Shown: positions 55,813-64,000 of the stretch, piece by piece
Position numbering within the stretch: position 1 is the stretch's first letter
How the letters are laid out: each line of letters begins with the position of its first letter
From: Stenogyne calaminthoides
Taxonomy: Eukaryota; Streptophyta; Magnoliopsida; Lamiales; Lamiaceae
DNA: 64,000 nucleotides
Direction of reading: 5' to 3'
NCBI GenBank assembly: GCA_037126765.1
Contig: JBBCBC010000012.1
Location: 6,262,001 to 6,326,000 of the forward strand
Program-made: the position numbers and the translations under genes
Notes under the pieces: generated by a model
Told to the model about the DNA's origin: nothing
The model's input: the letters and a program-made list of their open reading frames with translations, nothing else
Database searches by the model: none

Positions 55813-57630
55813 TTACTTGAACATTTGCAGCTCTTTGGGAATTCCAAACATCCTGTACATCCTTTGCATTAGTTTGTCCAGCTCTTCTTTTCTATGGATT
55901 CCTCCTTTTTCAGCAAGTCCATAGCAGATGTTTTTGAATTTAACAGGATCTAGCTTTTTGTCTTGACGCAAAGGTGGAAGGAGTATTTCAAAGGGTGGAG
56001 CTTCTGGTATTAGTGACATGATCTTTCCTTCTTTCATCACTGTCTGGTAGAAGTCTGGATACTTTGTTTCTAACCATTTCCGGAATTCATCATCATTTTT
56101 AGTCTGATCTTGATGAATTGGAATCTTCTCCAGGATGTAGACGTCACATAACCATTCTCCTCTGATTTGATCCCATTCTGGAAGCAGATCTTGCCGTGCA
56201 CAGAGGATGCCTTTAACAGGTGCTGCAGCTTCGTTCTTCCTCTTCCTTCGGATGTAAGCAATGTTCAGTCCCTTAGCCTCTGCTAACTTCTGCTTCTTGA
56301 TTGCGGCCTCTCTTATTCTCTTTCTTGTCTGCTCTTGAACTTGTTCAGGAGTCATCTGGCTTTTGGTGGAGAATAGCTGGCCTTGCCTCTGATCTTCCGC
56401 CGTTGCTTTCATCATCTTGCCTTTGCCTTTCTTCCTCCTCAGAGTCTGCTCAGGTTCATCTTGTTCGTCTTCTTCAGCTAATTTCTTAGCGAGTTCAAGG
56501 CTCTTGGCCTGATCATCAGTTTCCATTATTTTCTGAACGAACGAGGAAAAGTCTTCAATCTTGTCGACTCTGGCAGTAACCTCTGAAAGAGAAATTTTTT
56601 GCTCAGTGATCTCTTTACTATGTTGCTCCATAGTTTCTTTCATTTTAGCAACGAGATCGGTAGATGGAGTGGCTGGCAAGTCAGATACAGTGGTTTTTGG
56701 TAGAGATGAAAATGTTACCAACTGTGTCTGGGTCTGTTTTTCTTCCTTCTCTTTATTCTCTTTTCCTTCCCCCTTTTTGGTTGCATCAAAGAGGTTGGAC
56801 ATCTTGCGGTTCAGAGCAGTTAATTGCCGTGAGATCTCCTCTCTGAGTTCCTCGACAACAAGAAGAGTGATCTGGACGGTGGCAGAAGGTGCAGGTGTGT
56901 AGAAGCGTCTGAGAGCAGTTTCGATTTCCTGTCTTGCTTTTTCTGTAGAAGCTAGAAAATGTTTCCAACCCATATTCAAGTGGTTGTTGGTTTTGTCCAA
57001 GGATGCCCAGACACTCTCCAAAAGTACATGTGTCTGATTGAGCATCTCTGTCTGAACTGAGAGTTTGTCAGACTGGAGTTTGAGCTTCTCAGCAAGAGGA
57101 TATACTAGTTGCATTACTTCAGCAAGGATGGCATTGTGCATCCCAACTGTGTGACTTCGTTCCTTGTCAACTAGTTTTGCTTGCTCATCTTCAAAGCGCT
57201 TCATCAGATCTTCTGTGAGCGCTGCGAATTTGTCTTCAAATGCAGCCTTGATCCCATCCTGAATCTTCTGAGTATGATGATCTAGGGTATCAGAGCTCAT
57301 CGTAGCAGTCTGTTCAGATGTTGAAGCCTTGCCAAAATGGGTCTCATCTGTAGCACCCATTCTTGGTTCATCGGCAATTCCCTCATGATCTGTAGGAGGT
57401 TGAACGGTTTCCTCCCTGTTATTAGCAATACCGAACCTTTCGTGAATCAACCATCTGATATCATCATCAGATGCCAATTCAACAACACTTTCAATCCCAG
57501 CATTGTTTAGACATTTCAACTCCAAGTCTACAAAGAAATCTGATCCCAGAGTTGTCATTAGAATCAGAAATTCTTCAATGCTCTTCCGTCTAATATCCCT
57601 CCAGAACACTATCTCTTCTATCTGTTGCAA
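55813..57630 (-). CDS. Post-pol extra ORF, C-terminal half (605 aa)
   Basis: It overlaps the end of the upstream frame by 13 bp in another frame. Most likely it is the same gene after one frameshift, since a helical segment runs from ...EYLLNILASCNR straight into IEEIVFWRDIRRKSIEEFLI. Residues 115-285 and 325-395 look like coiled coil. RRKKGKGKMM (398-407) and RRKRK (461-465) are basic, NLS-like. Residues about 485-605 form the conserved end: WLETKYPDFYQTVMKEGK, then PPLRQDKKLD and LMQRMYRMFGI. The first copia family ends alike: YLLTFYPKYLQGWINLVDEG, YPPPKL, KRRYYGMFNL. No membrane span is visible. Function is unknown. Nuclear or nucleic-acid binding is a guess from the basic runs. Confidence 0.75.
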   Translation of the reverse strand: MQQIEEIVFWRDIRRKSIEEFLILMTTLGSDFFVDLELKCLNNAGIESVVELASDDDIRWLIHERFGIANNREETVQPPTDHEGIADEPRMGATDETHFGKASTSEQTATMSSDTLDHHTQKIQDGIKAAFEDKFAALTEDLMKRFEDEQAKLVDKERSHTVGMHNAILAEVMQLVYPLAEKLKLQSDKLSVQTEMLNQTHVLLESVWASLDKTNNHLNMGWKHFLASTEKARQEIETALRRFYTPAPSATVQITLLVVEELREEISRQLTALNRKMSNLFDATKKGEGKENKEKEEKQTQTQLVTFSSLPKTTVSDLPATPSTDLVAKMKETMEQHSKEITEQKISLSEVTARVDKIEDFSSFVQKIMETDDQAKSLELAKKLAEEDEQDEPEQTLRRKKGKGKMMKATAEDQRQGQLFSTKSQMTPEQVQEQTRKRIREAAIKKQKLAEAKGLNIAYIRRKRKNEAAAPVKGILCARQDLLPEWDQIRGEWLCDVYILEKIPIHQDQTKNDDEFRKWLETKYPDFYQTVMKEGKIMSLIPEAPPFEILLPPLRQDKKLDPVKFKNICYGLAEKGGIHRKEELDKLMQRMYRMFGIPKELQMFK

Positions 57631-59204
57631 GATGCCAGGATGTTGAGCAGATATTCTTTGATCTGTTGCTTAATTATCCTTATGATGGGGCTCTCTGGAG
57701 CAGGTGAAGCAAGCATTGTTCTGGTGTTGAAGGGATTATGAGAGATGGAAACACGTTCGTCGTATCTCTCAGGTTCTTGAGACTTGATTGGGGATTGGGA
57801 TGCTTGTAGTTCAGGTTCGTTTTCAGCGTGTTGAGGGTGTTCAGTTTCCTGAACGGGTTCATTGATTGGTGGTGTGGGAGATGTTGTTTTGATAGGAGAG
57901 GGTGAGGGTGAGAAGGTTTTGTGGGGAGAGGATGGTTGTGATGATTTTTGTGGAGAGGGTGATGGTGATTTGGAAGTGGGCGTTGGCGATCTTGCTCTCT
58001 GGAAAATCTTGGTGAGAGGCAGAGAATCAGATGGTGATTCTTCCTCAAATTGCTCCACTTCTGTCCCTCTGACAGATTTCTCTCCTTCTGCTGCGATCAT
58101 CTGCTCTTCCCTTACTTCTCTGATAGTTGGCTCAGAGCGGACTGTTATCTCTTCGTCTGATCTCACTTGCATCAGATCCTTCGTTCTGCTGACTTTCTGG
58201 GCAGAACTCGGAGCAGTTTTCAGAGGAGATGAGACTCTCTTCTGACGTTTCCGCTGAGCATCTGGTTTCTTGGCCAGATCCTTCCTCTTCATCCTCTTCT
58301 CTGGAATGGCCTTTTCCTGCACTTCAGACGATGTAGTTGCCTTATCTTTTTCTTTCTTTTCTCCCTTGGGTTTGGGCACATAAGGAGTCGGATCCTCATC
58401 AGCTTGTCCAGGTAGGGACTCATCCTTGCCCAGTATGGCCTTGTGCTTTGCTTGGTAAATCTTCGCTCCACTCTCATTCCATTCATAATTCTGTGGCAGC
58501 TTATCTGACAGAATGATAGAGATTTTGTGTATGAATGAGCATTTGGAAGATAAGCACACTTCATTGCTCTGGTTCAGCTCGAACTTCCCGGAGTCTTTTC
58601 TCAGTCTTGCTTTGACCATACCCAACCAATCGATATCTGAAGCCTTCTTGATTATTGCAGCCATGACACTTATCTTGTATGAAGTGACCGCATCAAGGCT
58701 GTAAGTTGAGCACATGATCACCTTCTGAAAAATTTCAAGAAGAAGGCGATATTTCCTCTTCAGGTAGGAGGCTTTGACGTTCGTCGTGTTCTCCTTATTT
58801 GCTGGTCTCAACAACTCGGCTTCAAGAAATTCCTTTTCTCCTACAGCAGTCGTGTAGGTCTCTGGATTGATGCTTCCTCGAGTTAGGCCAAATATCCTTT
58901 GGAGATCGTCATTCGGCACTCGAACTTCCATTCCGCCAACGAAAGAAATCAGGTCAGCATCATTGTCTTCATCCCTCTGTAGATTGTAGAGAAACTCCAG
59001 GGCTTCATGGGTGTGAACGATGTTCTGGTGAGTAGAGCAATATCGTTCCAGTCCACACGCTTGTAAGCACTCCAGAATTTCCAGGGATTCCGGATCTGAG
59101 GTGATGGTGAAGACCACGTACTTTTCATCAATGATGTCCTTCTTCATCGATGCAAACTTGCAGTACTTATTCCCTTGGCCCGGTCGTGAAACAAGATGTG
59201 CCAT
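57618..59204 (-). CDS. Post-pol extra ORF, N-terminal half (528 aa)
   Basis: Starts MAHLVSRPGQGNKYCKFASM, the first Met of an open frame. Residues 1-250 look globular: ALEFLYNLQRDEDNDADLIS, then FVGGMEVRVPNDDLQRIFGL, and SLDAVTSYKISVMAAIIKKA. This resembles in layout the Pfam putative plant transposon protein domain (EF.Y.L..D....V.G..V.....DI...FGL), a tentative link. Residues about 260-500 are Lys-rich (KGEKKEKDKATTSSEVQEK) and then Pro/Ser-rich (SPTPTSKSPSPSPQKSS), likely disordered. The frame ends at 57618 inside a helical stretch that continues in the 55813-57630 frame. It has no counterpart in gag or pol. It is sense to the element, between RNase H and the LTR. Confidence 0.75.
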   Translation of the reverse strand: MAHLVSRPGQGNKYCKFASMKKDIIDEKYVVFTITSDPESLEILECLQACGLERYCSTHQNIVHTHEALEFLYNLQRDEDNDADLISFVGGMEVRVPNDDLQRIFGLTRGSINPETYTTAVGEKEFLEAELLRPANKENTTNVKASYLKRKYRLLLEIFQKVIMCSTYSLDAVTSYKISVMAAIIKKASDIDWLGMVKARLRKDSGKFELNQSNEVCLSSKCSFIHKISIILSDKLPQNYEWNESGAKIYQAKHKAILGKDESLPGQADEDPTPYVPKPKGEKKEKDKATTSSEVQEKAIPEKRMKRKDLAKKPDAQRKRQKRVSSPLKTAPSSAQKVSRTKDLMQVRSDEEITVRSEPTIREVREEQMIAAEGEKSVRGTEVEQFEEESPSDSLPLTKIFQRARSPTPTSKSPSPSPQKSSQPSSPHKTFSPSPSPIKTTSPTPPINEPVQETEHPQHAENEPELQASQSPIKSQEPERYDERVSISHNPFNTRTMLASPAPESPIIRIIKQQIKEYLLNILASCNR

Positions 59205-60926
59205 TTATGTACGATATGCAAATTGATGTTTAGTTTGAGCAAGATATTTCAATAAATTCAGTCAAACTAGCAATTTTAGCATCAATTTCGCAATAAAACG
59301 TTTTGAAAATATTTTCCCAAGTCCGCATTAAAAGCTTTGCAGAGCATGCGTCATGAACAGAGTAAAATAAATCAATTAAATTAAATAACGCACATAAGGT
59401 ATTCAGAAAGAGATAAAAAGTGAACATATTTGACTGATTGATATTGTAATCAATCAGTTACCACGGTGATCTGATCTGGTACTTTGTTGACTTATCTGAT
59501 GGTTGCCTTATGCATTTCCCAACAATATCTCACTTATCTGATCAGATTCTTGCTTGAAACACTTCGCCACTTATCTGATACTCTTTATCCTTCAGTCTTC
59601 TTCTAATCAACTCGCATTTACTGAAGTCAACTCCCGCCAAAACTTTTACTTCGGGGAGTCCAAAAGTCGCCTCGATTCCCAAATCGGCGCGATTTGACAT
59701 TCCGTAATAATGGCATAGATACGCTGTGATTTAATAACACCGTTAACTCATCCAACCATTAGCCGCGTGTTCCTAACGCGTTGTCGATGCAAATTTCTCT
59801 TAAGATCTTCTGAAAAGATAAAATTTGCATTTATACCCCTAATTTTCTTCTATAAATTAGCCTGGGGTGTTAGGCAAACAACACAACATAAACCATTTCA
59901 TCTTCTTTAGCATATCCTTCATGCTTTTCCGATGAGTTCCTTATTTCCGGTGAAACTTCCGGTGGGAATCTTTAGCCATTTTCCAATGAATTCAGCTTCT
60001 CAAATCAACCCTGTGTGTTCCTTCACACTGTTTTCGTTGTCATCTAAGATTTCACATACGATCAATGCTAAGCTTCTTTACCACCGTGGAGGCGGATCTG
60101 CTAAGGCAAATGAGAAGGCAATTCTCCTAACCGTATGCACCTTGTGCGCCTATCGAGATGACGGAATTAGCATCAACAGACTTAGTCTGAAACAAAACAT
60201 GGGTTTGATATACAAAGTAGTGTATTAAACTCAATATTTGCATGCGACACTCATGGCCATATGGTCTTTGTGACCAAACCTGTGGCACTATGTCCCATTT
60301 AACAGCTGGAAAGCCCATTGATTTTAGGTCTAAGGGCTCCTAGCTTAAAGATCCTTCAAGGCTCGCTCTCGCTCCTCACTCCAAGATTCTAAGAGCGGCT
60401 TTCAGGATTCTAGAAGCTTCTCTACTGCCCCCTGGGTCGGAGAGTCTGAGAGCATCAGCTCTTAAAATCTCTCTCTCTCTCCTTCCCTGCCTAGGGTTTT
60501 CTTAGGGCTGATGATTTATGTATTGACCTCCGGGTCTTCTTGTACTTGTAATACCACTTGAAGATAGCTTGTAGCATTTGTAGCTTGTGATATCACTTGT
60601 AACTTGTAAAACTGACCTCCGGGTCCTTATCAATGAAAAACTCTGTTATTCCATTGATGTGTTGTTTCTTCTGACTTATGCGACCTGTAGCTTTAAACTT
60701 GACTTGCTTGTTGACTGCAGCTTTAATCGACTTATAAAGTAATCTTCCAATCGACCGGTTCCCCCTTAATCTGATATGTCTTGAACTGATCTGCCCTTTG
60801 TCTGAACTTCAGATCGGCTACTTATCTGACTTTCTGATCTGCTCCTTATCTGAACTTTAGATCGGCTCCTCGTCTGGTCGTCTGATCAGTTGAGATTCCT
60901 AACTCAACTGATTCCACTTAACCTAG
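59205..60926. other. Spacer upstream of the post-pol ORF, with about 1 kb extra segment
   Basis: In the first family pol and the extra ORF are about 0.63 kb apart; here the gap is 1.72 kb. TCTGA-rich element sequence occupies both sides (about 59460-59600 and 60770-60920). The middle, about 59650-60770, looks foreign. On the + strand it has TTCTATAAATTAGCC (59851), a 98-codon frame (59932-60228), two GACCTCCGGGTC.T motifs (about 60524 and 60614) and an ATCAATGAAAAACTCT possible poly(A) signal region at about 60631. On the minus strand GGGGTATAAATGC is a possible TATA. I cannot identify the segment. Confidence 0.5.
59932..60228 (+). CDS. Small unidentified ORF (98 aa) after a TATA box
   Basis: MSSLFPVKLPVGIFSHFPMN...ending GLIYKVVY. 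It lies antisense to the host copia element, about 80 bp downstream of CTATAAATTA. No family is recognised. It has a Ser-rich middle and no clear signal peptide or membrane span. It may be chance. The promoter-like start and poly(A)-like end make it worth listing. Confidence 0.22.
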   Translation: MSSLFPVKLPVGIFSHFPMNSASQINPVCSFTLFSLSSKISHTINAKLLYHRGGGSAKANEKAILLTVCTLCAYRDDGISINRLSLKQNMGLIYKVVY

Positions 60927-61407
60927 TTAGTCTTTTAACCAACTGGTTCTGGAGATCAATCCTTCAACCATATCTTGTGCATTTTCTCCAAGATCCAGAA
61001 GCCTTAGCTCGTTGCATAACTCTCTGAATCTGATCTCAGCTAGCGGCTTGGTTAAGATATCAGCTTTTTGCTTGTCAGTATGGATCTTTTCCTTCCTGAT
61101 ATTCTTCTTTTCAACGTGATCTCTGATAAAATGGTGTCTGGCATCCACATGCTTGCATCTTGTATGTAGAACAGGATTCTGAGTGATTGCAATAAGACTA
61201 TTATCGCCACGAGAATATAGGTACGTTCTTAGCTACGATGTTGTAATCCCTTAGCTGCTGACTTAGCCAGAGCAGTTGGGAACAACAGCTTCCTGCAGCC
61301 ATATATTCTGCTTCAGTAGTAGATGTCGCAACTGATGTCTGCTTCTTCGAAAACCAAGAGATCAGTTTATTTCCCAGAAACTGACATGAACCTGAGGGTG
61401 ACTTCAC
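60927..61407 (-). pseudogene. Copia RNase H, second family, broken
   Basis: 61407-61201 reads KSPSGSCQFLGNKLISWFSK, TSTTEAEYMAAGSCCSQLLW and VPIFSWR. A slip near 61200 changes IF(C)DN. 61148-60927 continues with DARHHFIRDHVEKKNIRKEK, IHTDKQKADILTKPLAEIRF and the end of pol. Apart from two frame slips it matches the plus-strand element closely. Confidence 0.85.
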
Positions 61408-62428
61408 GCCGATTCTCGCAACCTCTGTGAATCAATCGAATACCCACTAAGCTCTAGATTGTCATCTGATGGGTAAAATAAACCAAGTTTTACAGTCCCC
61501 TTCAGATACTTGAGAATCCGCTTAGCTGCTTCTAGGTGGCTTTGCATTGGATTTGCTTGAAATCTGGCACATACACCTACTGCGAACGTAATGTCTGGTC
61601 TGCTGGTAGTTAGGTATAGTAGTGATCCAATTAGAGCTCTATATTCTTTTTGATTCTTTTTCTGACCATCTTCATCTGGATCCATCTTGAACCCGGTCAT
61701 CATGGGAATTCTGGCTTCCTTGCAATGTTGAACTCCAAACTTTGCCAGTAGATTCCTTGTGTACTTCGCCTGGCAGATGAATATCCCTTCTGTACTCTGC
61801 TTGACTTGTAAACCCATAAAGTAATTCATCTGTCCCATCATGGACATCTCGAACTTCCCTTGCATCAACTTGCTAAACTTCTCACATAGCTTCTTGTTGG
61901 GAGATCCGAAGATGATGTCGTCCACGTAAATCTGAACCATCAGAATATCTTCTCCATCTTCTATTCTGAATAAGGTTCTATCCACTATTCCTTTAGTGAA
62001 CCCGCTGTTTATCAAGAACTGAGAGAGTGTATCATACCAAGCTCGAGGAGCTTGTTTCAGGCCGTAAAGAGCTTTCCTTAAACGGTACACTTGGTTGCCT
62101 TTTTTTCAAAGCCCGGAGGTTGTTAGACATAAACTTCCTCTCGCTAGTACCCCATTTAAGAATGCACTCTTTACATCTATCTCGATACACAATGAACCCT
62201 CTCAGGGGCAGATATGCCGTAAAATAAAATGGCTTTTAAATGGCGATCGTGCAAAGGTCTCATCATAATCAATTCCTTCGATTGTGAATACCCCTTAGCA
62301 ACAAGTCTTGCCTTATTCCTGGTTATGACATTTTTCTCATCTCTCTTGTTCTTGAATACCCACTTCGTGCCAATTACGCCTTGATGAGTTGGTCCGTCCC
62401 ACCAATTTCCAAACTTGATTCCTCTCAA
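61404..62428 (-). pseudogene. Copia reverse transcriptase, second family, broken at its start
   Basis: 62428-62177 holds GVIGTKWVFKNKRDEKNVIT and RNKARLVAKGYSQSK with slips after it. The QMDVKSAFLNG segment is damaged (62100-62200). 62090-61404 is open: YRLRKALYGLKQAPRAWYDT, LSQFLINSGF, MVQIYVDDIIFGSPNKKLC (catalytic DD present), FEMSMMGQMNYFMGLQVKQS, SLLYLTTSRPDITFAVGVCA, LKGTVKLGLFYPSDDNLELS. The body of the enzyme is intact. Confidence 0.88.
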
Positions 62429-62447
62429 ACTGCTCCAAACCTCCTCC

Positions 62448-63995
62448 TCAGATGGCTATAATCCAAATTTTTGCATCTTGTAGAGCTTCCTCAACTGTAG
62501 TTGGTTCCATCAAAGACAGATAGCAACAGTACATGGCACTTTCACCAATCTGATGTCTAGTTTTGACTTTATCAGATGGGTCTCCGATAATCAGATCAGT
62601 TAGATGACTGGTAATCCAGGTCCTTCTGTTCTGATGTGCGTCTGTTTGGAGAACATCATCCATATCTGATAGTTCATTACTAGTGATTGGGAGTGGTGCG
62701 GAATTATGATCCACTTGATAAGAACATATCTCAGCTGATGTTGGACTCATCATGTGCTGATGTCTGTTCGTAGGAACTTCAGGAGTTCCCCCTGAACCAG
62801 ATGGTTCAGTTGATACTGTCTCAGCTGTAACAGCTTCTTCACTGATAGTTGTGCGTACCTTAGGGTCTAATTGACCTGTTGAATCAGCAAGATCAAGTTC
62901 CAGGATGTACACTTTTACGTGTTCAACTTCTTTGTCCTTGATGCTTAGCTGATCCATTTTCGGCGTGTCAGATATAGGTTGATCTAGTACGGCTTGTTCT
63001 GAGGCAGCTTTTTCTTGTTCAGAAGATGTCTCATCAAAGACCACATGGGGTGTTCCTTCTACAACTAGAGTTCGTTTGTTGTAAACTTTGAAAGCCTTGC
63101 TAGATGAGGAATACCCTAAGAATATACCCTCATCTGACTTGGCCTCAAAAGTCTTCAACTGACTTTTCCCATTGTTGTGAATGAAACACTTGCACCCAAA
63201 AGCATGGAAGCATGAAGCACGAGGTTTTCTGCCCTTCCACAGTTCATAAGGTGTTTTGAAGTGAGTCTTAGTCAGAGAACATCTGTTCTGAGTATGGCAT
63301 GCAGTGTTGATTGCTTCTGCCCAGAAACGGCTTGGTGTAGCATGTTCAACTAACATAGTGCTAGCATCTTCCTTGAGAGTTCTGTTTCTCCGTTCTGCTA
63401 CTCCATTTTGTTGTGGCGTTCTTGCAGCTGACGTCTCATGTTGTATACCAAACTCAGTGCAAAAATCAGTAATAAAGGAATTCAGGAACTCTGTACCTTT
63501 ATCTGATCTGATCTTTACTATGCTGACACCCTTCTCGTTTTGTAGCTTCTTGAGCAGTTCGGGTATCTTTGTCGTTGTCTCATTCTTCTTGTATAAGAAT
63601 ACAACCCAAGTAAACTTGGAATAATCATCCACGATTACTAGAGTATATTTGCGTCCACTGAGACTGACTGGTGTAACTGGTCCGAATAGATCCATATGGA
63701 GCAGTTGTAATACTCTACTGGATGCTAGTCCAGGTATTCCCTTGAATGAGGCTTTAACTTGTTTTCCCTTCTGACATGCGGCACATGTCTGATCTTTGGA
63801 GAATATCTCATTCGGAAGTCTCTCAACCAAAGACATCCTAGCTATCTTGTTAAGAGTCTTGAAGTTCAGATGACTCATTCTTTTGTGCCAGAGCCAACTG
63901 CTACTTTTAGAACTCTTAATAATTAAGCATGTATTCCTTGGGCAACTGTTCCAATCTGCTATGTAGATCGTGCCTTTCCTTGAACCAGTTAGCAA
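62448..63995 (-). CDS. Copia integrase and linker, second family (partial, 515 codons)
   Basis: The frame runs in from the window end. The Met at 63995 is only the first in view. Zinc domain: HKRMSHLNFKTLNKIARMSL and CAACQKGKQVKASFK. Catalytic core: HMDLFGPVTPVSLSGRKYTL, VIVDDYSKFTWVVF, IRSDKGTEFLNSFITDF and TPQQNGVAERRNRTLKE, so all three acidic residues are present. C-terminal part: CFHAFGCKCFIHNNGKSQLK, GIFLGYSSSSKAFKVYNKRT, TPHVVFDE. An acidic linker ends with RRTWITSHLTDLIIGDPSDK and EEALQDAK. It stops at 62448 by a slip where the related copies continue into RT. It is the best-preserved integrase in the window. Confidence 0.92.
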   Translation of the reverse strand: MLTGSRKGTIYIADWNSCPRNTCLIIKSSKSSSWLWHKRMSHLNFKTLNKIARMSLVERLPNEIFSKDQTCAACQKGKQVKASFKGIPGLASSRVLQLLHMDLFGPVTPVSLSGRKYTLVIVDDYSKFTWVVFLYKKNETTTKIPELLKKLQNEKGVSIVKIRSDKGTEFLNSFITDFCTEFGIQHETSAARTPQQNGVAERRNRTLKEDASTMLVEHATPSRFWAEAINTACHTQNRCSLTKTHFKTPYELWKGRKPRASCFHAFGCKCFIHNNGKSQLKTFEAKSDEGIFLGYSSSSKAFKVYNKRTLVVEGTPHVVFDETSSEQEKAASEQAVLDQPISDTPKMDQLSIKDKEVEHVKVYILELDLADSTGQLDPKVRTTISEEAVTAETVSTEPSGSGGTPEVPTNRHQHMMSPTSAEICSYQVDHNSAPLPITSNELSDMDDVLQTDAHQNRRTWITSHLTDLIIGDPSDKVKTRHQIGESAMYCCYLSLMEPTTVEEALQDAKIWIIAI

Positions 63996-64000
63996 GATTT

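Larger units (their letters stand above)
53755..64000 (-). mobile_element. Second Sirevirus-like copia family, minus strand, partial
   Basis: 3' part of a related but diverged element. From right to left: protease/integrase (cut by the window end), RT, RNase H, a spacer with an extra about 1 kb segment, the post-pol ORF, polypurine tract and 3' LTR. It is inserted in the post-pol ORF of the plus-strand element and is therefore younger. The outer end is TGTAGGTCCCGAA at 53755 (53753 is possible). The 5' LTR, gag and target duplication partner are outside the window. Confidence 0.9.

Noticed and set aside
55813..59204. Naming the post-pol ORF an envelope gene
   Set aside because: Position fits the Sirevirus envelope-like gene, but no signal peptide or membrane span is visible and basic runs suggest another role.

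Overview
This window looks like nuclear DNA of a flowering plant, probably a eudicot. It has plant-type Ty1/copia and Ty3/gypsy retrotransposons, a FAR1-type Mutator-like transposon (MULE), a Stowaway MITE and a hAT-like end. I found no host gene and no rRNA, tRNA or CRISPR locus. Almost every base past about 1 kb belongs to a mobile element, most of them inside one another.

Layout, left to right. 1-1517: AT-rich DNA, then the tail of a decayed copia element with a truncated LTR. 1518-14791: a Ty3/gypsy element of Tat/Retand type on the + strand. Its gag-pol is broken, and a long antisense ORF lies between pol and the 3' LTR. 14792-16139: unidentified non-coding DNA. 16222-27150: the 5' half of a second copia element related to the 1107 fragment. 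Its gag is split by a MULE (16934-23586, with a Stowaway MITE at 21001-21237 inside the transposase gene) and by a 2.9 kb unclassified insertion (24147-27034). 27165-27962: an LTR fragment, cut by a hAT-like element starting at 27963. The hAT-like DNA holds a solo LTR (28522-45091, target duplication ATAGA), which in turn holds a complete-length minus-strand copia element (29573-44299, target duplication CCATA). The same hAT-like DNA also holds a plus-strand copia element of the same family (45107-53754 visible). That element is interrupted 47 bp into its post-pol ORF by a third copia element on the minus strand (53755 to beyond 64000).

The three large copia elements have a Sirevirus-like design: long gag with one zinc knuckle, tRNA-Met-type primer site and LTRs of about 2 kb. 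After pol they carry an extra sense ORF of about 1.1-1.2 kaa. It has a globular N-terminal region, a basic Pro/Ser-rich linker, coiled coils and a C-terminal block shared between diverged copies. In the two copies of the first family a TATA box lies 125-136 bp upstream of its ATG, as if it had its own promoter. No membrane segment is evident, so an envelope label is not supported.

A technical pattern runs through the window. Where two copies can be compared, one often has CG (or CGG/CCG) where the other has CAG or CTG, in patches. These changes break the reading frames. This fits long-read miscalls at methylated CHG sites in unpolished repeats, and part of the apparent decay may be artefact. 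True CAG-to-TAG stops, as expected from deamination of methylated CHG, are also present.
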